Assembly (NCBI RefSeq): GCF_040932035.1
Contig: NZ_JBFRBB010000002.1
Span: 1-64,000, forward strand
Length of the DNA: 64,000 nt
Direction of reading: 5' to 3'
From: Hoeflea_A sp040932035
GTDB taxonomy: Bacteria > Pseudomonadota > Alphaproteobacteria > Rhizobiales > Rhizobiaceae
Part shown: positions 7,500 to 19,986 of the stretch, one piece after another
Layout: each line of letters starts with the position of its first letter
Position numbering within the stretch: the stretch's first letter is position 1
The notes under the pieces: model-generated
Databases searched by the model: none
The model's input: only the letters and a program-made list of their open reading frames with translations
What the model was told of the DNA's origin: nothing
Program-made: the position numbers and the translations under genes

Positions 7500-8198
7500 A
7501 TGGCCAAGCTAGCAAAACGTACTCAGAAGGTCCGTGACGGTATCGAGCCGACAAAGCTCTACGAACTGACCGAAGCCGTATCGCTCGTCAAGGAACGTGC
7601 GACGGCCAAATTCGATGAAACCATCGAAGTCGCAATGAACCTCGGTGTTGATCCGCGTCACGCTGACCAGATGGTCCGTGGTGTTGTCAATCTGCCGAAC
7701 GGAACCGGCCGTTCAGTTCGCGTCGCCGTATTTGCACGCGATGCCAAGGCGGATGAAGCCAAGGCTGCCGGTGCTGACATAGTTGGCGCCGAAGAACTGG
7801 TCCAGGCAGTGCAGGGCGGTCAGATCGATTTCGACCGCTGCATCGCGACACCGGACATGATGCCGCTGGTCGGCCGCCTCGGTAAGGTGCTTGGCCCGCG
7901 CGGCATGATGCCGAACCCGAAGGTTGGCACGGTGACTGCGGATGTGACGGCAGCCGTTAACGCCTCCAAGGGTGGCGCAGTCGAATTCCGCGTAGAAAAG
8001 GCCGGTATCGTCCAGGCCGGTGTCGGCAAGGCTTCGTTCGATGAAAAGGCCATCGAAGAAAATATCCGCGCCTTTACCGATGCGGTCATGAAGGCAAAGC
8101 CGAGCGGCGCGAAAGGCAACTATGTCAAGCGCGTCGCAATCTCGTCGACGATGGGCGCCGGCGTAAAGATCGATCCCTCCAGCCTGGCATCTGCCTGA
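7500..8198 (+). CDS. rplA: 50S ribosomal protein L1
   Basis: 232 aa. It forms the mobile L1 stalk that handles E-site tRNA and also acts as translational repressor of its own operon. The signature VGRLGKVLGPRGMMPNPKVGT is intact in the middle of the protein. It is coupled to rplK with a 4-base gap. A 332-base structured leader separates it from rplJ. Confidence 0.97.
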   Translation: MAKLAKRTQKVRDGIEPTKLYELTEAVSLVKERATAKFDETIEVAMNLGVDPRHADQMVRGVVNLPNGTGRSVRVAVFARDAKADEAKAAGADIVGAEELVQAVQGGQIDFDRCIATPDMMPLVGRLGKVLGPRGMMPNPKVGTVTADVTAAVNASKGGAVEFRVEKAGIVQAGVGKASFDEKAIEENIRAFTDAVMKAKPSGAKGNYVKRVAISSTMGAGVKIDPSSLASA

Positions 8199-8215
8199 GC
8201 TGTTGCGTGAATTTT

Positions 8216-8284
8216 GACCGGCTTGATCCGGTCTAACAAGTTTTCTGGCCTTCGGGCCGGAAAATCCGGGCCTAAAAACCCGGA
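8216..8284 (+). ncRNA. Three tandem hairpins at the start of the L10 leader
   Basis: Stem 1 is gaccgg/ccggtc (8216-8233). Stem 2 is ttttctggcc/ggccggaaaa with a ttcg tetraloop (8241-8264). Stem 3 is tccggg/cccgga (8265-8284). They begin 17 bases after the rplA stop. None has a T-run on its 3' side, so they look like processing or attenuation structures, not a simple terminator. Confidence 0.55.
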
Positions 8285-8530
8285 ACTCCTGTCCGAGATT
8301 GCGGGTGGTTAGCCTTAATCACTTTGCCCGCATGAGACGGGTAAGATCCGAAATTTCGTGCGCGTTGCGCACCGCGTTTCGGTTCGAGCCTTCTTTGCCT
8401 TGCGTCAGATCATCCGGTCTGGCTCGAGGGGACAGGATCCTCAAGCGTCGCTTGCGGGTCGCGAATGGCCCCATGCGGCAAGGCAAAACCCGACAGGATC
8501 CATTGTGGACCTGTCAACTGGAGAGTGGCA
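8285..8530 (+). promoter_or_regulatory. L10 (rplJL) leader region
   Basis: The long untranslated region before rplJ is where L10(L12)4 binds in known L10 leaders. Here gacaggatcc occurs twice (8431-8440 and 8492-8501), and gacagg/cctgtc (8492-8497 with 8510-8515) can form a stem ending four bases before the ribosome site. I cannot place the exact kink-turn by eye. Confidence 0.5.
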
Positions 8531-9049
8531 GTGGAAAGAGCGGAAAAACGCGAATTCGTCACATCACTGAACGAGGTCTTCAAGACCACAGGTTCCGTCG
8601 TTGTGGCCCACTATGCTGGCCTTTCGGTTGCGCAGATGAACGATCTTCGTTCGAAAATGCGTGAAGCCGGAGGCACGGTCAAAGTCGCGAAGAACCGCCT
8701 GGCCAAAATTGCTCTTCAGGGCACGGAAGCGGAAGGGATTTCCAGTCTCTTTCAGGGACAGACCGTCATTGCTTACAGCGATGATCCTGTCACAGCTCCG
8801 AAAGTCGCCGTCGAATTCTCCAAGGCCAACGAAAGTCTCGTTGTCCTCGGTGGAGCGATGGGGGCAACCGAGCTCGACGCGGACGGCGTTAAGGCACTTG
8901 CCTCGCTGCCGTCACTCGACGAGCTGCGTGCGAAGATTGTCGGCATGATCAACACGCCTGCAACCCGCATCGCACAGGTTGTCAACGCACCGGCAGGTCA
9001 GCTTGCCCGTGTGATGAATGCTTATGCCCAGAAGGACGAAGCCGCCTAG
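8531..9049 (+). CDS. rplJ: 50S ribosomal protein L10
   Basis: 172 aa; it anchors L7/L12 dimers to the ribosome and represses its own message. I use the GTG start at 8531, with GGAG seven bases upstream, because it gives the expected rhizobial N-terminus VERAEKREFV and usual length. A longer in-frame ATG at 8465 would add 22 unrelated residues inside the leader. The rRNA-binding domain contains AHYAGLSVAQM and KVAKNRLAK, and the C-terminal helix carries the L12 sites. Confidence 0.95.
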   Translation: MERAEKREFVTSLNEVFKTTGSVVVAHYAGLSVAQMNDLRSKMREAGGTVKVAKNRLAKIALQGTEAEGISSLFQGQTVIAYSDDPVTAPKVAVEFSKANESLVVLGGAMGATELDADGVKALASLPSLDELRAKIVGMINTPATRIAQVVNAPAGQLARVMNAYAQKDEAA

Positions 9050-9103
9050 GCGCAACTTCGCTGTTCAAACCAGTTCGAACCGAACGTTTAAGGAAACAAA
9101 ATC

Positions 9104-9481
9104 ATGGCTGATCTTGCTAAGATCGTTGAAGACCTTTCAAACCTGACTGTCCTGGAAGCTGCTGAGCTTTCCAAGATGCTCGAAGAGCATTGGGGCGTTT
9201 CTGCCGCTGCACCGGTTGCCGTTGCAGCTGCTGGCGGTGCTGGCGGCGAAGCCGCTGCTGCCGAAGAAAAAGACGAGTTTGATGTTGTTCTGACCGCCGC
9301 TGGCGACAAGAAAATCAACGTCATCAAGGAAGTTCGCGGCATCACGGGCCTCGGCCTGAAAGAAGCCAAGGACCTCGTCGAAGGCGCACCGAAGGCTGTC
9401 AAAGAAGCCGTTTCCAAGGCTGAAGCCGAGGAAATCAAAGGCAAGCTCGAAGCAGCAGGTGCTTCTGTCGAGCTTAAGTAA
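9104..9481 (+). CDS. rplL: 50S ribosomal protein L7/L12
   Basis: 125 aa stalk protein that recruits translational GTPases. The N-terminal dimerization helices are followed by an Ala/Gly-rich hinge (about 40-55) and the compact C-terminal domain with KINVIKEVRGITGLGLKEAK. It is 54 bases after rplJ. A strong hairpin follows before rpoB, fitting the need for more L12 than RNA polymerase. Confidence 0.97.
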   Translation: MADLAKIVEDLSNLTVLEAAELSKMLEEHWGVSAAAPVAVAAAGGAGGEAAAAEEKDEFDVVLTAAGDKKINVIKEVRGITGLGLKEAKDLVEGAPKAVKEAVSKAEAEEIKGKLEAAGASVELK

Positions 9482-9550
9482 GCGGTATCACCGTTTTGGG
9501 GCGGGGCCGTATTACGGCTCCGCTTCCGGCGTTGTTATACCGTTGGACCG

Positions 9551-9585
9551 ATTACCCAAGGGCCCGAAAACGGCCCTTGGGTAAT
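9551..9585 (+). other. 14-bp perfect hairpin between rplL and rpoB
   Basis: attacccaagggcc (9551-9564) pairs fully with ggcccttgggtaat (9572-9585) over a 7-base loop. No T-run follows, so it is not a canonical terminator. In E. coli this intergenic region holds an attenuator and an RNase III site; a similar role is inferred here. Confidence 0.7.
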
Positions 9586-9670
9586 GGGTTCTCTAAGACC
9601 CTTTATTCGAAGCCCCCTGGCCAGAGGCTTCGTCAATTGCAGGCCCGGATGCAAGATACAAGGAGCGACG

Positions 9671-12600
9671 ATGGCTCAGACCCTTTCGTTTAACGGTCGC
9701 AGGCGCGTACGCAAGTTTTTTGGTAAGATCCCCGAGGTCGCCGAGATGCCGAACCTGATTGAGGTTCAAAAAGCATCTTACGACCAGTTTCTCATGATTG
9801 ACGAACCCGAAGGCGGGCGTCCGGATGAAGGGCTGCAGGCTGTTTTCAAGTCTGTGTTCCCGATTTCCGATTTTTCCGGCGCTTCCATGCTGGAATTCGT
9901 CTCCTACGAGTTCGAACTGCCTAAGTTCGACGTCGAAGAGTGCCGGCAGCGCGACCTGACCTATGCGGCGCCGCTGAAGGTTACGCTTCGCCTGATCGTG
10001 TTCGATATCGACGAAGATACCGGCGCCAAGTCCATCAAAGACATCAAGGAACAGAATGTCTATATGGGCGACATGCCGCTGATGACCGACAACGGTACGT
10101 TCATCGTCAACGGCACCGAGCGCGTTATCGTTTCGCAGATGCACCGTTCCCCGGGCGTCTTTTTCGACCACGACAAGGGCAAGAGCCACTCTTCCGGCAA
10201 GCTGCTGTTTGCCGCCCGCGTCATTCCCTATCGTGGCTCCTGGCTCGACATCGAGTTTGACGCCAAGGACATCGTCCACGCCCGTATCGACCGCCGCCGC
10301 AAGATCCCGGCGACGTCGCTGCTCATGGCATTGGGTATGGATGGCGAGGAAATTCTCGACACGTTCTACAGCCACTCGATCTACACCCGTGAAGGCGATG
10401 GCTGGCGTATTCCGTTCCAGCCGGACGTCCTCAAGGGGACCAAGGCACTGGCTGATCTGATCGATGCCGACAGCGGCGAAGTGATTGCCGAAGCCGGCAA
10501 GAAGCTGACCCCGCGTTTCCTGCGTCAGCTTGATGAAAAGGGCGTCAAAGCCCTGAAGTCCACCGACGAAGACCTTTATGGCACATACCTTGCTCGCGAT
10601 ATCGTCAACATGGAAACCGGTGAGATTTATCTGGAAGCCGGTGACGAGCTTGATGAAAAGACGCTGCCGGTTCTGATCGAAGCCGGATTTGAGGAAATCC
10701 CGATCCTCGACATCGACCACGTCAATGTCGGCGGATACATCCGCAATACGCTTTCTGCCGACAAGAACGAAAGCCGCCAGGATGCGCTGTTCGACATCTA
10801 CCGGGTCATGCGCCCGGGTGAGCCGCCGACAATGGATTCGGCTGAAGCGATGTTCAACTCGCTGTTCTTCGACGCCGAGCGCTACGACCTTTCTTCCGTC
10901 GGCCGCGTCAAGATGAACATGCGTCTCGACCTTGATGCCGAGGACACGGTTCGCGTGTTGCGCAAGGAAGATATCCTTGCCGTGGTCAAGACCCTTGTTG
11001 AGCTGCGTGACGGTAAGGGCGAGATCGACGACATCGACAACCTCGGCAACCGGCGTGTCCGCTCGGTCGGCGAGCTGATGGAAAATCAGTATCGTCTGGG
11101 CCTGCTGCGCATGGAACGCGCAATCAAGGAGCGCATGTCCTCGATCGAAATCGATACGGTCATGCCGCAGGATCTGATCAACGCCAAGCCGGCCGCCGCC
11201 GCCGTGCGCGAGTTCTTCGGATCCTCGCAGCTGTCGCAGTTCATGGACCAGGTGAACCCGCTCTCCGAAATCACCCACAAGCGCCGCCTTTCGGCTCTTG
11301 GGCCGGGTGGTCTGACCCGCGAGCGTGCGGGCTTTGAAGTGCGCGACGTTCATCCGACCCACTACGGCCGCATCTGCCCGATTGAAACGCCGGAAGGCCC
11401 GAACATCGGTCTGATCAACTCGCTGGCCACCTTTGCCCGCGTCAACAAATACGGCTTCATTGAAAGTCCGTACCGCCGCATTGTCGACGGTAAGGTCACC
11501 AATGACGTGATGTATCTGTCGGCGATGGAGGAGGCCAAATACCACGTGGCCCAGGCCAACGCGATCCTCAACGACGACGGTTCGTTCGTCGATGAGTTCG
11601 TCGTCTGCCGCTATGCCGGTGACGTGATGCTCGCACCGCGCGATTCCGTCGATCTGATGGACGTTTCGCCGAAGCAGCTCGTTTCGGTCGCTGCGGCGCT
11701 TATTCCGTTCCTTGAAAATGACGACGCCAACCGTGCCCTCATGGGCTCGAACATGCAGCGGCAGGCCGTGCCGCTGGTGCGCGCCGAAGCGCCGTTCGTC
11801 GGTACCGGCATGGAGCCGGTCGTCGCGCGCGATTCCGGTGCCGCCATTGCGGCCAACCGCACCGGTGTTGTCGACCAGGTTGATGCGACACGTATCGTTA
11901 TCCGGGCCACCGAGGAGCTCGACCCGTCGAAGTCCGGCGTCGATATCTACTCGTTGCAGAAGTTCCAGCGTTCGAACCAGAACACCTGCATCAACCAGCG
12001 TCCGCTGGTCAATGTCGGCGACCGGATCCACAAGGGCGACATCATCGCCGACGGACCGTCCACGGATCTCGGCGATCTGGCGCTCGGCCGCAACGTGCTC
12101 GTGGCCTTCATGCCCTGGAACGGCTACAACTACGAGGATTCGATCCTTCTTTCCGAGCGGATCGTTCGCGACGATGTCTTCACCTCGATCCATATCGACG
12201 AGTTTGAAGTCATGGCCCGCGACACCAAGCTCGGACCGGAAGAAATCACCCGCGATATTCCCAACGTTTCGGAAGAGGCTCTGAAGAACCTCGACGAGGC
12301 CGGCATTGTATATATCGGTGCCGAGGTCGCTCCGGGCGATATTCTGGTCGGCAAGATCACGCCGAAGGGTGAAAGCCCGATGACGCCGGAAGAAAAGCTT
12401 CTGCGCGCCATCTTCGGTGAGAAGGCGTCGGATGTCCGCGACACCTCGATGCGCATGCCGCCCGGCACTTTCGGGACGGTAGTTGAAGTACGCGTGTTCA
12501 ACCGTCACGGCGTCGAAAAAGACGAACGCGCCATGGCCATCGAACGCGAGGAAATCGAGCGTCTTGCAAAAGACCGCGACGACGAGCAGGCCATTCTCGA

Positions 12601-13819
12601 CCGTAACGTCTACGGCCGTCTTTCCGACATGCTCGCCGGCAAGAAAGCCATTGCAGGTCCGAAGGGCTTCAAGAAGGGCACCAAGCTCGACGCTGAAATT
12701 ATGCAGGAATATCCCCGCTCGCAGTGGTGGATGTTCGCTGTTGAGAGCGAGAAGCTTCAGGGTGAAGTCGAAGCGCTGCGCGCCCAGTATGACGAATCCA
12801 AGAAGCGCCTTGAACAGCGTTTCATGGACAAGGTCGAAAAGGTCCAGCGCGGTGACGAGATGCCTCCGGGCGTCATGAAGATGGTCAAGGTCTTCGTTGC
12901 CGTGAAGCGTAAAGTGCAGCCCGGCGACAAGATGGCCGGCCGTCACGGCAACAAGGGCGTAATCTCCCGCATCGTCCCGATCGAAGACATGCCGTTCCTC
13001 GACGATGGCACCCATGTGGACATCGTTCTGAACCCGCTCGGTGTGCCTTCGCGCATGAATGTCGGCCAGATCCTCGAAACCCATCTGGGTTGGGCCTGCG
13101 CCGGTATGGGCCAGCGCATCGGCGACATGCTTGAAGTCTATAAGGACGGCGGCGACATCAAGCCGCTGCGCAAGACAATCGATGACGTCATTGGTTCGGG
13201 TCCGAAGGGTGAACCGATCTCCAAATATGACGATGATTCGATTGTTCGCCTTGCCGAACAGACCAAGCGTGGCGTGTCCATCGCGACGCCGGTGTTTGAT
13301 GGTGCCGTCGAAGCCGATGTCAACGATATGTTGCTGAAGGCCGGTCTCAACGAATCCGGTCAGTCGACACTATACGACGGACGTACGGGCGAAACATTCG
13401 ACCGTCAGGTGACTGTCGGCTACATCTACATGCTGAAGCTGAACCACCTGGTTGACGACAAGATCCACGCCCGTTCGATCGGACCGTACTCGCTTGTTAC
13501 CCAGCAGCCGCTGGGCGGTAAGGCACAGTTCGGTGGACAGCGCTTCGGTGAGATGGAGGTCTGGGCGCTTGAAGCCTACGGCGCCGCCTACACGCTGCAG
13601 GAAATGCTGACCGTCAAGTCCGACGACGTCGCCGGCAGAACCAAGGTCTACGAGGCCATCGTCCGCGGTGACGATACCTTCGAGGCCGGAATTCCCGAGA
13701 GCTTCAACGTTCTCGTCAAGGAAATGCGTTCGCTCGGCCTCAACGTCGAACTGGAAAACACCCGCATCGACACAGAGTTGGATGAGGATGCGGAACAGCT
13801 GCCCGACGCAGCTGAATAA
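9671..13819 (+). CDS. rpoB: RNA polymerase beta subunit
   Basis: 1382 aa, the usual alphaproteobacterial length. The ATG at 9671 has AGGAG five bases upstream; a longer frame from 9584 would read through the upstream hairpin. The rifampicin-pocket segment is intact: Asp526, His536 and Ser541 match E. coli Asp516, His526 and Ser531, so no common resistance change is present. The active-centre stretch PIETPEGPNIGL and the C-terminal GGKAQFGGQRFGEMEVWAL are conserved. A strong 13-bp-class stem and two further hairpins lie between it and rpoC. Confidence 0.98.
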   Translation: MAQTLSFNGRRRVRKFFGKIPEVAEMPNLIEVQKASYDQFLMIDEPEGGRPDEGLQAVFKSVFPISDFSGASMLEFVSYEFELPKFDVEECRQRDLTYAAPLKVTLRLIVFDIDEDTGAKSIKDIKEQNVYMGDMPLMTDNGTFIVNGTERVIVSQMHRSPGVFFDHDKGKSHSSGKLLFAARVIPYRGSWLDIEFDAKDIVHARIDRRRKIPATSLLMALGMDGEEILDTFYSHSIYTREGDGWRIPFQPDVLKGTKALADLIDADSGEVIAEAGKKLTPRFLRQLDEKGVKALKSTDEDLYGTYLARDIVNMETGEIYLEAGDELDEKTLPVLIEAGFEEIPILDIDHVNVGGYIRNTLSADKNESRQDALFDIYRVMRPGEPPTMDSAEAMFNSLFFDAERYDLSSVGRVKMNMRLDLDAEDTVRVLRKEDILAVVKTLVELRDGKGEIDDIDNLGNRRVRSVGELMENQYRLGLLRMERAIKERMSSIEIDTVMPQDLINAKPAAAAVREFFGSSQLSQFMDQVNPLSEITHKRRLSALGPGGLTRERAGFEVRDVHPTHYGRICPIETPEGPNIGLINSLATFARVNKYGFIESPYRRIVDGKVTNDVMYLSAMEEAKYHVAQANAILNDDGSFVDEFVVCRYAGDVMLAPRDSVDLMDVSPKQLVSVAAALIPFLENDDANRALMGSNMQRQAVPLVRAEAPFVGTGMEPVVARDSGAAIAANRTGVVDQVDATRIVIRATEELDPSKSGVDIYSLQKFQRSNQNTCINQRPLVNVGDRIHKGDIIADGPSTDLGDLALGRNVLVAFMPWNGYNYEDSILLSERIVRDDVFTSIHIDEFEVMARDTKLGPEEITRDIPNVSEEALKNLDEAGIVYIGAEVAPGDILVGKITPKGESPMTPEEKLLRAIFGEKASDVRDTSMRMPPGTFGTVVEVRVFNRHGVEKDERAMAIEREEIERLAKDRDDEQAILDRNVYGRLSDMLAGKKAIAGPKGFKKGTKLDAEIMQEYPRSQWWMFAVESEKLQGEVEALRAQYDESKKRLEQRFMDKVEKVQRGDEMPPGVMKMVKVFVAVKRKVQPGDKMAGRHGNKGVISRIVPIEDMPFLDDGTHVDIVLNPLGVPSRMNVGQILETHLGWACAGMGQRIGDMLEVYKDGGDIKPLRKTIDDVIGSGPKGEPISKYDDDSIVRLAEQTKRGVSIATPVFDGAVEADVNDMLLKAGLNESGQSTLYDGRTGETFDRQVTVGYIYMLKLNHLVDDKIHARSIGPYSLVTQQPLGGKAQFGGQRFGEMEVWALEAYGAAYTLQEMLTVKSDDVAGRTKVYEAIVRGDDTFEAGIPESFNVLVKEMRSLGLNVELENTRIDTELDEDAEQLPDAAE

Positions 13820-13825
13820 GATGGT

Positions 13826-13876
13826 GCAGCGCGCCGCCTGAGGCTGGCGCGCTGCTTTCCGGCAATGTCCGGAAAG
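13826..13876 (+). other. Two adjacent hairpins after rpoB
   Basis: gcagcgcgcc/ggcgcgctgc (13826-13855, perfect 10 bp, 10-base loop) is followed directly by ctttccgg/ccggaaag (13855-13876, 8 bp). They share one base, so both cannot be complete together. Only three T residues follow the first. Confidence 0.65.
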
Positions 13877-13902
13877 TCAAAACCAAAGGCGGCAGAAGTT
13901 TT

Positions 13903-13943
13903 AGACGGTACGTGGGAATGCAGGCACAGCCACAGTACCGTCT
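13903..13943 (+). other. Bulged hairpin just before rpoC
   Basis: agacggtac (13903-13911) pairs with gtaccgtct (13935-13943). The stem continues with gtgg/ccac across a one-base bulge, leaving a 14-base loop. It ends 21 bases before the GAAGGAG ribosome site of rpoC. Confidence 0.65.
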
Positions 13944-13976
13944 GCAAAGGGGCAATGCCCCACGAAGGAGACAGGC

Positions 13977-18191
<4,215 letters not shown>

Positions 18192-18212
18192 GGCTCAAAC
18201 AGGTTGAAGACA

Positions 18213-18244
18213 AAAAACCCCGGCAGATTTTGCCGGGGTTTTTC
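18213..18244 (+). terminator. Bidirectional terminator after rpoC
   Basis: The stem ccccggca/tgccgggg is flanked by an A-run on the left and a T-run on the right. It can therefore terminate both rpoC and the convergent small gene at 18279. Confidence 0.92.
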
Positions 18245-18278
18245 GTTTTGGCCCGCAAAGCGGTCGGTGCGTAGCTGT

Positions 18279-18563
18279 CTACATCGTAATGATCGCTATT
18301 TCGCCTTCCATGGCGCCCTGGTAAGCCGATGCATAGGGCTCTTCATCCGGCATGCCGTCGAGTACGCCGATCTGATCCAGTTCCGCCTCTTCATAGCCTT
18401 CCTGCGCCAGGGCATTGAGCGCCTCGCGCACGGCCGTATCGTCGTCGGGTGCTGTCAACAGAATGTGAATGTCCATGGGTTCGTCTCCCTTTCTCTCGAA
18501 GGCTCTGCCAATGATGACAAATACGGTTGCGTCTTCGCCGTCTTCATACTGGGATGCGTTCAT
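18279..18563 (-). CDS. Small conserved-looking protein of unknown function
   Basis: 94 aa, acidic, with no signal peptide or membrane span. A segment starting MDIHILLTAPDDD is followed by an amphipathic helix (VREALNALAQEG) and a tail ending GEIAIITM. The ATG for MDIHILL at 18476 has AGGGAG eight bases upstream, giving a possible 65 aa form; the first ATG at 18563 has no good site, but the intervening residues (VFVIIGRAFE) look like folded protein. I do not recognise the family. It sits between two ribosomal operons on the opposite strand. Confidence 0.6.
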   Translation of the reverse strand: MNASQYEDGEDATVFVIIGRAFERKGDEPMDIHILLTAPDDDTAVREALNALAQEGYEEAELDQIGVLDGMPDEEPYASAYQGAMEGEIAIITM

Positions 18564-19040
18564 CAGGAGACTCTCGCTGTTGATTTGCAGGCTAAGTGAT
18601 TCCCCGATTCCCGCAGAATGAAACCGGGCAGGGGAGTTGTGTGGACTCTTGTGCTATTTTCTGGCCCGGTCCGCAAGAAAATGAGTGACGAATCAGGTCG
18701 ATTTGGCTCCAATTGATCACTTTGACCGCGTATTGGGCGCCTTGGGGAGATTATTTGCCCCAGGCACTTGACGACTTCCCGGCAAATAAGTATCTAGCGG
18801 CCACCAGAGCCGATGTGAGGCTGGCTGGTTCGGGATGACTCGTCCTGAAGTTCGCCTCAAACACGGTTCTAAACGCACGTTGATACAAAATGCTGCATGC
18901 ATGACACGGGTTACATCGTGTCCTCTGCGATTTTGGGGGCAAGCCGCCGTTGCGCGGATTTGCCCGTTTGCGCATGGAATGAACGTGCAAAAGAGCGCCC
19001 GAAAGGGCATACGCAAGGTTTTGTTTAAAAGGAAGGTTGA
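18564..19040 (+). other. Non-coding region upstream of rpsL
   Basis: 477 bases without a supported gene. It holds the promoter listed at 18768 and then a leader of about 240 bases before rpsL. Short open frames here lack ribosome sites and family resemblance. Confidence 0.5.
18768..18796 (+). promoter_or_regulatory. Promoter of the str operon
   Basis: TTGACG (18768-18773), exactly 17 bases, then TATCTA (18791-18796). It is the best match in the gap and implies a leader of roughly 235-240 bases before rpsL, long enough for regulation. Confidence 0.65.
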
Positions 19041-19412
19041 ATGCCTACCGTAAACCAGCTGATCCGCAAACCGCGCCAGGCGCCGGTTAAGCGAAACAAG
19101 GTTCCGGCTCTCGAGGCCAATCCGCAGAAGCGTGGTGTTTGCACCCGCGTCTACACAACGACCCCGAAGAAGCCAAACTCGGCTTTGCGTAAGGTTGCCA
19201 AGATCCGTTTGACCAACGGCTTCGAGGTTATTGGATACATCCCCGGCGAAGGTCACAATCTTCAGGAGCACTCGGTCGTCATGATCCGTGGTGGTCGTGT
19301 GAAGGACCTTCCGGGTGTGCGTTACCACATTATTCGTGGCGTTCTCGATACGCAGGGCGTCAAGGATCGCAAACAGCGCCGTTCGAAATATGGCGCCAAG
19401 CGTCCGAAGTAA
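19041..19412 (+). CDS. rpsL: 30S ribosomal protein S12
   Basis: 123 aa decoding-centre protein. TTPKKPNSALRK contains Lys43, and GGRVKDLPG contains Lys88; both positions where substitutions give streptomycin resistance are wild type. AAGGAAGG lies upstream of the start. It opens the rpsL-rpsG-fusA-tufB order. Confidence 0.98.
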   Translation: MPTVNQLIRKPRQAPVKRNKVPALEANPQKRGVCTRVYTTTPKKPNSALRKVAKIRLTNGFEVIGYIPGEGHNLQEHSVVMIRGGRVKDLPGVRYHIIRGVLDTQGVKDRKQRRSKYGAKRPK

Positions 19413-19477
19413 GAACCAATAGTTCGGGTCGTGGCGCAGGGGCGCCGCGCATCCGACGGTAGTTGAGAGACAAGAGC

Positions 19478-19948
19478 ATGTCGCGACGTCACAGTGCAGA
19501 AAAACGCGAGATCAACCCGGATCCGAAATTCGGCGATCTGGTGGTCACCAAATTCATGAACGCCATCATGCTGGACGGCAAGAAGTCCGTTGCAGAGCGG
19601 ATCGTCTATGGCGCCTTCGATGTGATCGAAGAAAAAACCAAGCAGGAGCCGGTTGGCACGTTCCACTCCGCTCTGGAAAATGTTGCGCCGCAGGTTGAGG
19701 TTCGCTCCCGCCGTGTTGGTGGTGCAACCTATCAGGTTCCTGTCGATGTCCGCCCGGAACGCCGTCAGGCTCTCGCCATCCGCTGGCTCATCACCGCCGC
19801 GCGCAACCGCAACGAGTCAACCATGGTCGATCGCCTTTCCGGCGAACTCATGGATGCTGCGAACAATCGCGGCAACGCCGTTAAGAAGCGTGAAGACACG
19901 CACAAGATGGCCGACGCCAACCGCGCTTTCTCGCACTATCGCTGGTAA
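19478..19948 (+). CDS. rpsG: 30S ribosomal protein S7
   Basis: 156 aa; it nucleates assembly of the 30S head and contacts E-site tRNA. I start at the ATG giving MSRRHSAEKR, the family N-terminus; the frame opens 15 bases earlier without support. The conserved VGGATYQVPVDVRPERR lies centrally and AFSHYRW ends the protein. S7 represses this operon in E. coli; no such site was resolved here. Confidence 0.97.
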   Translation: MSRRHSAEKREINPDPKFGDLVVTKFMNAIMLDGKKSVAERIVYGAFDVIEEKTKQEPVGTFHSALENVAPQVEVRSRRVGGATYQVPVDVRPERRQALAIRWLITAARNRNESTMVDRLSGELMDAANNRGNAVKKREDTHKMADANRAFSHYRW

Positions 19949-19986
19949 CCGGTCGGACACGACATTTGCATTGAAAGGCATTTGAT

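Noticed and set aside
11222..11290. Rifampicin or streptomycin resistance changes in rpoB/rpsL
   Set aside because: Asp526, His536 and Ser541 of RpoB and Lys43 and Lys88 of RpsL are the sensitive residues.
9593..13084. 1163-codon open frame antisense to rpoB
   Set aside because: It mirrors rpoB codon bias in GC-rich DNA. It has no ribosome site, no recognisable domain, and rpoB is fully conserved on the other strand.
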